Source: Pelotomaculum sp.
GTDB lineage: Bacteria > Bacillota > Desulfotomaculia > Desulfotomaculales > Pelotomaculaceae
Reading direction: 5' to 3'
DNA length: 5,337 nucleotides
Assembly (NCBI GenBank): GCA_022839445.1
Contig: JALHFC010000083.1
Coordinates: forward strand, 1-5,337
Part shown: positions 1 through 5,337 of the stretch, one piece after another
How the letters are laid out: each line of letters starts with the position of its first letter
How positions within the stretch are numbered: position 1 is the stretch's first letter
Made by a program: the position numbers and the translations under genes
Notes under the pieces: model-generated
The model's database searches: none
The model's input: the letters and a program-made list of their open reading frames with translations, nothing else
Told to the model about the DNA's origin: nothing

Positions 1-2
1 TC

Positions 3-2354
3 ATCAAATGCCGGATTATTGCTTTGCTAGTAATCGTTGCTCTTGTTTTTTCGGTCAGCCCCACTCTTGTTTTAGCAGGGGAAACGCCGCCTTATCTAAG
101 CCGGGGGGAAGTTGCCGGGATCGTTTTAAACGCGGCCGACCATTACAATCCAGGGGTTTCGAAAAATGATATTATGTTGGGCTATGAGGATGGCTCCTTA
201 CGTGAAGATGAGCCGGCCAGAAAAGCAGAAGCTCTGGTCATAATTAGCCGTGCTTTTGGGAATCTCCCATCACCCCGGGGTGATAACCTGAGAAGGGGTG
301 TTTTTGACCAACATTTTGATGAGTTGCCCTTGTGGGCAACGGAAGAAGTTAATAAGCTGAAAAAAGCAGGGATATTATACAGCCCGGTTGATGGGAAACT
401 GGGAGCAAATGAAAATATAGACCAATCCGAGTTGAATAATATCATTAAAAGAATTTGGGCTCTGGAAGGCAGCAATTTGAAGGACGATTTTTATGCAGCT
501 GTCAACAAGGAATGGCTGGATAGTTCTCAGATTCCTGCAGGGGAGGCCCACAACAATACATTCTTTCAGCTAAAGGATGAAAATGATAACCGGATTTCCG
601 CTATCCTGGATACCCTGTCGCAAAAAGACCGGCCCCGGGGATCCAAGGAGCAAAAACTATTTGACTTTTATCAAAGTGCCCTTGATATGGACAGCAGGAA
701 TGAACAAGGGGTAGAGCCGGTCAGGAAGTACCTGCAGGCTTATGAACAGGCAGGAAGCCTAGAACAATTGATTCAGACCGACATCAATATAAACCGGGCA
801 ACAGGTTATGGACAACTGCTGTTTTATTATTTAAATCAGGATCCCCAGGATAGTTCCAGTTACATAATGTGCCATGAAGCTTTGGCGCCTACCTGGGATA
901 AGGATATGTACACATCCCCGGATAAAAAGGATGCCTGCATAAGGTTTATTACCCGCTTGTTAACCCTAGCAGGAGAAGACGAAGCAACCGCCCGAAGTGT
1001 ATCCGAAAATATATTTGCTCTGGAAAAGGGACTCTCTGAAAATAGTCTAGATCCGGAGGAATACTATGATATCGAGAAGACTTATAATGTTTATTCTCTG
1101 GAGAAACTTGACTCGCTATATCCTAGTTTTGATATCAAAAAGACAATTACAGACACAGGGTACCAATTACCTGATCGGGTTTGTGTAGATGATGAAGGTT
1201 TGCTGCTAAAATCGGCCCAGTATTTTAATGAAGAGAATTTGAAACTACTAAAAGATTATGCAAAATTTAAATTTGTTTGTGCTTGCGGTTGCACCCTTTC
1301 CAAGAAATTTATCGAGGTTGAACAGGAGTTTGACGCTCGGGTTTATGGTGTGGAAGGGGTAAAAAGTGACCAACAGCTGGCAATAATCGCGGTAAAAGAT
1401 TATATGCCGGCATATTTGGGAGAGATTTATGTGGAAGAATATTTTTCTGAGCAATCCAAACAAGATGTAGAAGAGATGATTGCAAACTTCATCGAGGTGT
1501 ATAAACAAAAGATTAGCAATCTGGAATGGCTGGGTACCGGGACCAAACAAAAAGCCCTAAGAAAGTTGGATAATATGAATGTTAAAGTCGGCTACCCGGC
1601 TAAATGGCCTGCAACTCTGGATAATACAGACATCAAATCCTATGCGGACGGCGGTAGCTTTTTCAATAATGTATGCAGGATTAACCTGGCTGAAATTAGT
1701 GAGAATATAGCTCAACAAGGCCAACCTGTGGATAAGAGTACCTGGGAAATGAGTGTCTATGAAGTAAATGCCTATTATAATCCCCTAAACAATGAAATAG
1801 TATTTCCGGCCGGAATACTGCAAGAACCGTTTTTCAGTAGCAACGCCCCTGCGGTCGGGAATTACGGGGGGATCGGGACGGTCATTGCCCATGAAATTAC
1901 CCATGCTTTCGACAACAATGGAGCAAAATTTGATGAAATGGGCAATGCCAACGGCTGGTGGACCGAAGATGATCACCGCAATTTTCAAAAGAGGACCAAA
2001 CGGGTTCAAGAATTCTTTGACGGTTTGGAGATCGTTGCAGGCATTGAAAACAATGGCGAACTGACCTTATTTGAGAACATCGCCGACTTGGGGGGTTTGT
2101 CGTGTTGCCTTGAGGTGTTGTCCCAGCTTGAGAATCCGGATTATCAAGTATTTTTCAAGTCCTTTGCCGTTATCTGGCGGCAAACCATAACCCGGGAAAT
2201 GGCCAATTATTTAAGTAACATTGATGTGCACAGCAACGCTAAAATTAGGGTTAACCGCACCGTGGTTAATTTCGATGAATTTTATAGAGCCTTTGGTCTT
2301 AATGAAAAAGACGGGATGTATGTTCCTCCGGAAGAAAGAGTAGGGGTTTGGTAA
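3..2354 (+). CDS. Exported M13 family zinc metallopeptidase (neprilysin/PepO-like) with N-terminal SLH-like repeats, 5' partial
   Basis: Likely a secreted zinc endopeptidase cutting oligopeptides outside the membrane. Numbering from the TTG at 24: signal peptide core 1-18 ending VLA; SLH-like repeats about 24-79 (GYEDGS, then a KAEA helix) and 93-147; M13 N-terminal domain from DDFY at 154; substrate-binding NAYYNP at 582; zinc site HEITH (H623, E624, H627) with third ligand E684 in ENIAD and D688; late His/Arg H736 and R742, matching neprilysin His711 and Arg717; typical C-terminal VW. All catalytic residues are present. The frame stays open to the left edge, and codons 3-23 encode IKCRIIA, a basic n-region, so the real start is probably just outside the window and the TTG at 24 is an artefact. 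Family assignment is firm. The SLH repeats are divergent, so cell-wall anchoring is inferred. Cysteines are unusually clustered (C419, C421, C423; C694, C695). Confidence 0.93.
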   Translation: MKCRIIALLVIVALVFSVSPTLVLAGETPPYLSRGEVAGIVLNAADHYNPGVSKNDIMLGYEDGSLREDEPARKAEALVIISRAFGNLPSPRGDNLRRGVFDQHFDELPLWATEEVNKLKKAGILYSPVDGKLGANENIDQSELNNIIKRIWALEGSNLKDDFYAAVNKEWLDSSQIPAGEAHNNTFFQLKDENDNRISAILDTLSQKDRPRGSKEQKLFDFYQSALDMDSRNEQGVEPVRKYLQAYEQAGSLEQLIQTDININRATGYGQLLFYYLNQDPQDSSSYIMCHEALAPTWDKDMYTSPDKKDACIRFITRLLTLAGEDEATARSVSENIFALEKGLSENSLDPEEYYDIEKTYNVYSLEKLDSLYPSFDIKKTITDTGYQLPDRVCVDDEGLLLKSAQYFNEENLKLLKDYAKFKFVCACGCTLSKKFIEVEQEFDARVYGVEGVKSDQQLAIIAVKDYMPAYLGEIYVEEYFSEQSKQDVEEMIANFIEVYKQKISNLEWLGTGTKQKALRKLDNMNVKVGYPAKWPATLDNTDIKSYADGGSFFNNVCRINLAEISENIAQQGQPVDKSTWEMSVYEVNAYYNPLNNEIVFPAGILQEPFFSSNAPAVGNYGGIGTVIAHEITHAFDNNGAKFDEMGNANGWWTEDDHRNFQKRTKRVQEFFDGLEIVAGIENNGELTLFENIADLGGLSCCLEVLSQLENPDYQVFFKSFAVIWRQTITREMANYLSNIDVHSNAKIRVNRTVVNFDEFYRAFGLNEKDGMYVPPEERVGVW

Positions 2355-2408
2355 AACATTGCATTAAAGGCGCCAAAAAAGGTATCGATGCTACGCGGGG
2401 TTAATTAT

Positions 2409-2420
2409 GAAGGTGAAAGG
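2409..2420 (+). promoter_or_regulatory. Ribosome binding site deciding the start of the GalT-like gene
   Basis: The purine-rich stretch GAAGGTGAAAGG ends 9 bases before the ATG at 2430. A competing in-frame ATG at 2388 has AAAAAAGG (2375-2382) only 5 bases upstream, and a GTG at 2421 is also in frame. The 2430 start is preferred because family-like sequence begins right after it, and the 14 extra residues from 2388 resemble nothing conserved. Confidence 0.5.
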
Positions 2421-2429
2421 GTGATAATC

Positions 2430-3467
2430 ATGCTCAAATTCGAAAAAGAAGTGGTCTCCTCTAGCCTGTTGGATCCCCGGGAGGGTTTCCAACATAAAAC
2501 AATCGAAATAGAGATACGCCGCGATCCTTTAACAGGTGAAACCGGCAGGCTGGCGCATCTTGGAATGATTAAACCACAAAAGGAAGATTTTTTGGCCTTG
2601 GATACTCAAGAAAACCGCAACCGCTGCCCATTTTGCCCGGGAAATATTGAGAAAGTCACGCCTCAATACCCCTCCGACATATTGTCGGAAGGAAGGTTGC
2701 ACCAGGGCCAAACAACGATTTTGCCCAATCTCGCCCCCTATGATCAGTTTAGCGCTCTGGCCGTGATGAGTACAGCACATGTGGTACCCCTTGAGAAAAT
2801 GACAGCAGCGTTATTAAAAGATGCTTTCGGGGCCGCGCTCGAATTTTTCCGCCGGATCATTGCTCTGGAAAATGCTCCCCCCTACCAGCTCATTGTCTGG
2901 AATTATATGCCCCCCTCCGGGGGAGGTCTTATTCACCCTCACCTGCAAGTGATCAGCAGCAGCTTTCCGGGCAATCTTTACCGGAAAACTTTGACCAAAA
3001 GCAAGGACTATTACCGGCAATTCGGTCAAAATTATTGGCGAGAACTTTGCACTACGGAAAAAAAGCAAGGAGAACGATTTGCCGGCCAAGTGGGGGCGGG
3101 TTATTGGTTGACCCCTTTCGTACCCCTAGGGGTTTTGGGGGAATTTATGGTTGTCTTTCCGGAAGTTCGGTCAGTTTTTGAACTGGATGAAAAAACACTT
3201 CAGGACTTTGTTACAGGAATGGAGCGTTTGTTTGCCTACTTTCGAAGTGTGGACATCAACAGTTTTAATATGGGGTTGTTTTTCGCCCCTGTGGGGGAGG
3301 CTGATAATTGTTTTTCCCTCCATGCTCGCTTTATCCCCCGCACATATTTAAACCCAGGGCAAAAACCTCCCGACACCAATGCACTGCAGGTGGTCCTGCA
3401 GGAACCTTTTACCGTCATCCATCCGGAAACACAATGTGCCGCGTGGAAGGGTTTTATGGAAAAGTAA
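2430..3467 (+). CDS. GalT-like nucleotidyltransferase/phosphorylase, HIT superfamily
   Basis: A 345-residue protein with the GalT fold signature. Near the N-terminus is RRDPLTG, like the RR-N/D-PLTG of GalT. Zinc-site candidates are C66 and C69 (CPFC), H117 and H169, corresponding to C52, C55, H115 and H164 of the E. coli enzyme. The HPHLQ motif at 169-173 supplies the probable nucleophile H171, which would carry the uridylyl or adenylyl intermediate, and Q173. The C-terminal half keeps FNMGLFFAP and LHAR (H298), where GalT has SMGWHQAP and LHAH. It lacks the W-x-L-V-S-P block that follows PLTG in classical GalT, and no other galactose gene is nearby. Superfamily and chemistry (nucleotidyl transfer from a sugar nucleotide or dinucleotide) are well supported; the substrate is not. 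An ADP-sugar or diadenosine-polyphosphate phosphorylase is an alternative. It lies 75 bases after the M13 gene on the same strand with no terminator seen between them. An alternative start at 2388 adds 14 residues. Confidence 0.85.
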   Translation: MLKFEKEVVSSSLLDPREGFQHKTIEIEIRRDPLTGETGRLAHLGMIKPQKEDFLALDTQENRNRCPFCPGNIEKVTPQYPSDILSEGRLHQGQTTILPNLAPYDQFSALAVMSTAHVVPLEKMTAALLKDAFGAALEFFRRIIALENAPPYQLIVWNYMPPSGGGLIHPHLQVISSSFPGNLYRKTLTKSKDYYRQFGQNYWRELCTTEKKQGERFAGQVGAGYWLTPFVPLGVLGEFMVVFPEVRSVFELDEKTLQDFVTGMERLFAYFRSVDINSFNMGLFFAPVGEADNCFSLHARFIPRTYLNPGQKPPDTNALQVVLQEPFTVIHPETQCAAWKGFMEK

Positions 3468-3512
3468 AACAATGGGGATAGGCCCCCAAAACGTTGGAAG
3501 CCTTTCGTTACC

Positions 3513-3588
3513 GTCCCTCATTGTGGTTGGCCTTGTTGCTTGGTGCAAGTTGCTTTTGGCTAGTTTACATAATGAGGGACTGTCCCTC
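3513..3588. repeat. Palindromic GGGAC-N-GTCCC repeat with a longer inverted arm
   Basis: Positions 3574-3588 read GAGGGAC-T-GTCCCTC, a perfect 7-bp palindrome around one base. The left half, AATGAGGGAC (3571-3580), is also exactly complementary to GTCCCTCATT at 3513-3522, 48 bases upstream. Two mutually exclusive hairpins can therefore form. No T-tract follows on either strand, so this is not a standard terminator. A related palindrome lies at 5317-5329. It looks like a dispersed REP-like element in the gap between two convergent genes; membership of a named family is not shown by the window. Confidence 0.6.
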
Positions 3589-3703
3589 CTTGGGGGTATC
3601 TGGAGTGTTGGGTATTCCGGGTCCATGTACCAAATGTATCAACTGGGAGGGGCATAATAAATTTGACCGTCCACCACACTTTTTGTCGAGCATTCCACAT
3701 GTT

Positions 3704-4747
3704 TTAGCTGCATCTAATTATTCCGGGCAATTTTTTCACAACCTCCCCGACAATACTAGCAGAAGGGGTATTTTTTTCGATCAGCTTTCGCACCAAGGAA
3801 TCAGCCTTGCTTTCTGAAACAGATATAAGCAATCCCCCCGATGTTTGCGGGTCAGACATAACATCAATAAGAATAGGATCGACGGATGGGTCTATCTCCA
3901 GGCGTTTAGAACAAAACCTTCGATTGGCATAACCCCCTCCAGGAACCAGTCCCATGGAGGCAAAGGTTTTAGCCTCGGGAATAACCGGTACTTTTTTGGT
4001 ATTGATCTTTATTCCTACATTACTCGCTTTAGCCATCTCGAGGCAATGTCCTAACAGCCCAAAACCGGTAATGTCTGTACAGGCGTTTGCACCAACCTCT
4101 GCCATTGCTTCGGCAGCGCCCTTGTTCAGGGTAACCATCAACTCGGTGATCTGCCTGGTGGTTTCTTCATCCAGCACTCCTGCCTTAAGGGCAGTGGCCA
4201 GTATTCCTGTCCCCAGAGGTTTGGTAAGAATAAGGAGATCACCCGGCTTTGCGCCGGCATTGGTCAGAAATTTTTGGGGGTGGACAATTCCTGTTACCGA
4301 CAGTCCATATTTTAATTCCGGGTCTTCAACACTGTGTCCCCCAATCATTGCCGCATTTGCCTTGTGAATTACCTCCAGACCACCCTGTAGGATCGAACGT
4401 AAAATCGATTTATCCATGTCCTTGACGGGAAAGCAGACTATATTCATTGCAGTTAGCGGCCTGCCACCCATGGCATAAACATCGCTTAAAGAATTTGCAG
4501 CAGCAATCCTACCGAATTCAAAGGGATCGTTTACGATAGGGGTAAAAAAGTCCAGGGTCTGGACCAGGGCTATTTCATTAGTTAATCTATATATTCCGGC
4601 GTCATCAGACATATCGATCCCAACGAGTAGGTTTGGATCCTTCGTTAAGGTTAAATCTTGCAAAACCTCTGTTAGATCCCCCGGACCTATTTTAGAAGCT
4701 CAGCCTGCAGCCCGGGCATTCTTTGTTAACATGGGACGATCCACCAT
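3704..4747 (-). CDS. selD: Selenide, water dikinase (selenophosphate synthetase), selenocysteine-containing; in-frame TGA read as Sec
   Basis: Makes selenophosphate from selenide and ATP in the cytoplasm, the selenium donor for Sec-tRNA and for selenouridine in tRNA. Translation from ATG 4747 through the TGA at 4702-4700 gives 347 residues, equal to E. coli SelD. The N-terminal motif is AAG-U16-A-S-K19-IGPGDL, aligning with GAG-C17-G-C-K20-ISP. Later landmarks: DPNLLVG and D49 (E. coli D51), LDFFTPIVNDPFEFGR near 66-80, IGGHS 135-139, TKPLGTGI 175-182, TDITGFGLLGH 224-234 and DPQTSGG from 299. No key residue is missing. A TTG start at 4663 would remove Sec16 and Lys19 and is rejected. An in-frame ATG at 4732 is a shorter alternative. 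The gene is convergent with the GalT-like gene. Directly upstream are remnants of yedE and another gene, so its original operon has decayed, yet its frame is intact. SelD identity is near certain; Sec incorporation is inferred from alignment and the SECIS-like hairpin. Confidence 0.96.
4666..4698 (-). promoter_or_regulatory. Bacterial SECIS-like hairpin just downstream of the Sec codon
   Basis: On the minus strand, TAGGTCC (4689-4683) pairs with GGATCTA (4679-4673) as a 7-bp stem with one G-T wobble, closing a GGG loop (4682-4680). Below it CTTCT (4698-4694) pairs with AGAGG (4670-4666), separated by an AAAA/AC internal loop. The apical loop begins 17 bases after the TGA and starts with G, as expected for elements bound by SelB. 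It lies inside the selD coding sequence. Pairing was done by hand, without a folding program. Confidence 0.72.
4700..4702 (-). other. selD: Selenocysteine codon (TGA), residue 16 of SelD
   Basis: The TGA lies exactly at the catalytic Cys/Sec position of SelD, between AAG and ASKIGPGDL, with the essential lysine three residues later. Conserved SelD sequence continues in the same frame on both sides, which argues against a true stop. Natural SelD selenoproteins with Sec here are known, for example in Haemophilus influenzae. Confidence 0.93.
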
Positions 4748-4753
4748 AAATCT

Positions 4754-4877
4754 TTACCCTCTTTCTCCATTTCTAAATACCTCATCAAGAGCGCGTGGAA
4801 CATGCTTAATGATATCATATATCTGTGTCGCCGGGATGGGTTTAGCGAAGAAACCCGCCTTATGGTAATATTGTAGC
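4754..4877 (-). pseudogene. 3' remnant of an unidentified gene upstream of selD
   Basis: About 41 codons of convincing protein sequence, beginning GLQYYHKAGFF and ending EVFRNGERG, stop at TAA 4756-4754, six bases before the selD start. No start codon with a ribosome site precedes it. Its frame opens only after the TGA at 4912-4910, and the bases from 4878 upward belong to yedE in another frame, so the piece looks like the C-terminus of a gene whose body was deleted. An IPATQIYDII segment and a helical HVPRALDEVF segment are visible; I do not recognise the family. Close coupling to selD suggests it was the preceding gene of the selenium operon. It could instead be a small functional ORF from TTG 4909 (51 residues), but that start would sit inside the yedE remnant. 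Confidence 0.5.
4757..4768 (-). promoter_or_regulatory. Ribosome binding site of selD supporting the 4747 start
   Basis: The minus strand reads GGAGAAAGAGGG, ending 9 bases before ATG 4747. This favours 4747 over the in-frame ATG at 4732 and the TTG at 4663, which has only CAGAGG close upstream, inside the SECIS stem. The site overlaps the last codons of the upstream remnant, suggesting the two genes were once closely spaced in one operon. Confidence 0.65.
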
Positions 4878-5097
4878 CCAAGGGCAACCGAGAAATACAA
4901 GAGCTCCAATCATGGAAAAACGCCTAGAATAAATCTAACAACAGGCGCTGATCCTAACCGGGGCCTAAATTCCTTGAAAACGGCTGGATTTCCCATAACT
5001 GTCGCAAGGAAGCTAATATGCCGATTACAACGCCAACAACGATAATTCCCCATTTAGTTGCAAATAAGTTCCGCATTAATTTACTAGCGCCGCCCAT
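4878..5097 (-). pseudogene. yedE: Decayed yedE-like putative selenium transporter (frameshifted, internally deleted, 3' truncated)
   Basis: Three pieces in order match the N-terminal part of the Firmicute YedE family as I recall it. From ATG 5097 (or ATG 5076), the frame encodes FATKWGIIVVGVVIGILASL, the first membrane helix. After an extra base near 4995-4993, GNPAVFKEFRPR and then GSAPVVRFILGVF follow in a second frame. After another frame change at about 4915, MIGALVFLGCPW is read. Intact relatives have roughly 45 residues between the GNP and FKEFRPR segments, including a cysteine motif; these are missing here (junction near 4985). After GCPW (to 4878) the remaining several hundred residues are absent and an unrelated tail begins. 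YedE proteins are polytopic and linked to selenium metabolism by gene neighbourhood. Family recognition is from memory of the motif order; the frame breaks are read directly and could partly be sequencing errors, but the deletions could not. Confidence 0.75.
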
Positions 5098-5124
5098 ATT
5101 TAACTGGAAATTGTAAAAGTGTGC

Positions 5125-5138
5125 ATACTAACTAGTAT
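5125..5138. repeat. Small palindrome overlapping the candidate -10 box
   Basis: ATACTA-AC-TAGTAT is a perfect 6-bp inverted repeat around two bases. It overlaps the TATACT box on the minus strand, where a repressor operator could sit. In such AT-rich sequence it may be chance. Confidence 0.35.
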
Positions 5139-5162
5139 AATTGAGTTTATAGAATAAGGGAA
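5134..5162 (-). promoter_or_regulatory. Weak sigma-70-type promoter candidate upstream of the yedE remnant
   Basis: On the minus strand a TATACT -10-like box (5139-5134) follows a poor -35 candidate, TTCCCT (5162-5157), with a 17-base spacer. It points toward the yedE remnant and selD and would start transcription about 30 bases before ATG 5097. Only the -10 box is good, so this is a tentative call. Confidence 0.2.
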
Positions 5163-5271
5163 ATAGATTTTCTTTATAAGGACACGCGCCTGTATAGGCA
5201 TTTGCAATAAGGGACAACGACACAGGGCTTATAGCCAGGTTTGGGTTTTGCCGGCCCCTTGATGTTGCTAG

Positions 5272-5312
5272 GGGGATACCCGGAAGGGCCAGTCGCCCTT
5301 CCAGGAATCCCC
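5272..5312. repeat. Nested hairpin at the right edge
   Basis: An inner 8-bp perfect stem, GGAAGGGC (5282-5289) with GCCCTTCC (5295-5302), closes a CAGTC loop. An outer 6-bp stem, GGGGAT (5272-5277) with ATCCCC (5307-5312), flanks it across a 4/4 internal loop. No T-tract follows on either strand. It sits next to the GGGGAC-A-GTCCCC palindrome and probably belongs to the same repetitive unit, which the window cuts off. Confidence 0.6.
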
Positions 5313-5316
5313 AGAA

Positions 5317-5329
5317 GGGGACAGTCCCC
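5317..5329. repeat. Second copy of the GGGAC-N-GTCCC palindrome
   Basis: GGGGAC-A-GTCCCC is a perfect 6-bp palindrome around one base. The centre base matches the 3574-3588 copy when that copy is read on the minus strand, and both then follow CCCCA closely. The two copies therefore appear to be inverted relative to each other, on either side of selD and the yedE remnant. Confidence 0.55.
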
Positions 5330-5337
5330 CTCCAAGG

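Noticed and set aside
2388..2429. Upstream ATG (2388) as the start of the GalT-like gene
   Set aside because: It has a usable ribosome site, but the 14 added residues do not look family-like and 2430 is better placed behind GAAGGTGAAAGG. Kept as an alternative only.
3473..3488. Possible terminator after the GalT-like gene
   Set aside because: TGGGG can pair with CCCCA, but the stem is only 5 bp and is followed by AAAACG, not a T-tract.
3348..3626. Minus-strand ORF of 92 codons
   Set aside because: It overlaps the end of the GalT-like gene and the repeat, with no recognisable motif.
3494..3817. Plus-strand ORF of 107 codons with a hydrophobic stretch
   Set aside because: It starts at TTG without a ribosome site, runs through the palindromic repeat and then antisense into selD. 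No family resemblance.
3954..4367. Plus-strand ORF of 137 codons
   Set aside because: Entirely antisense to conserved selD coding sequence; a shadow frame.
3704..4663. selD as a 319-residue ORF starting at TTG 4663
   Set aside because: This start lies downstream of the conserved active-site segment. Upstream sequence in the same frame matches SelD up to and beyond the TGA, so the TGA is Sec and the start is at 4747.
4910..4912. A second Sec codon: TGA following the GSAPVVRFILGVF segment
   Set aside because: The yedE match continues in the neighbouring frame (MIGALVFLGCPW), so this TGA results from a frameshift. YedE is not known to carry Sec there.
5226..5236. GGCT-TAT-AGCC mini hairpin
   Set aside because: A four-base stem without context is expected by chance.

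Overview
The window reads as accessory chromosome of an anaerobic, selenium-using Gram-positive bacterium, most likely a clostridial or Peptococcaceae-type Firmicute. This is inferred from an exported M13 metallopeptidase with S-layer-homology-like repeats, purine-rich ribosome binding sites, a selenophosphate synthetase that is itself a selenoprotein, and a remnant of the selenium-linked membrane protein YedE. No rRNA or other taxonomic marker is present, so the assignment stays tentative.

Layout: (1) about 1-2354, plus strand: an M13 (neprilysin/PepO) zinc peptidase whose first few codons lie off the left edge. (2) 2430-3467, plus strand: a divergent protein of the galactose-1-phosphate uridylyltransferase (GalT)/HIT superfamily, 75 bases downstream and possibly co-transcribed. 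(3) 3468-3703: a convergent intergenic region with a palindromic GGGAC-N-GTCCC repeat and no convincing terminator. (4) 3704-4747, minus strand: selD. A plain ORF search stops at an in-frame TGA and would give a 319-residue protein from a TTG at 4663 that lacks the active site. Reading through the TGA as selenocysteine restores a 347-residue SelD, the same length as the E. coli protein, with Sec16 and Lys19 at the positions of Cys17 and Lys20. A hairpin just after the TGA has the geometry of a bacterial SECIS element.

(5) 4748-5337 holds no intact gene. On the minus strand, directly upstream of selD, are two gene remnants: the last ~41 codons of an unidentified protein (4754-4877), joined to a frameshifted, internally deleted piece of yedE (4878-5097). 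Beyond these lie a weak promoter-like site overlapped by a small palindrome, about 110 bases with nothing recognisable, and a nested hairpin plus a second GGGAC-N-GTCCC palindrome at the right edge.

The minus-strand block looks like a selenium locus (yedE, an unknown gene, selD) that lost its transporter-like part while keeping an apparently intact selD. SelD makes selenophosphate, needed for selenocysteine insertion; because its own catalytic residue is Sec, the enzyme depends on its product. The plus-strand genes show no obvious functional link to selenium.
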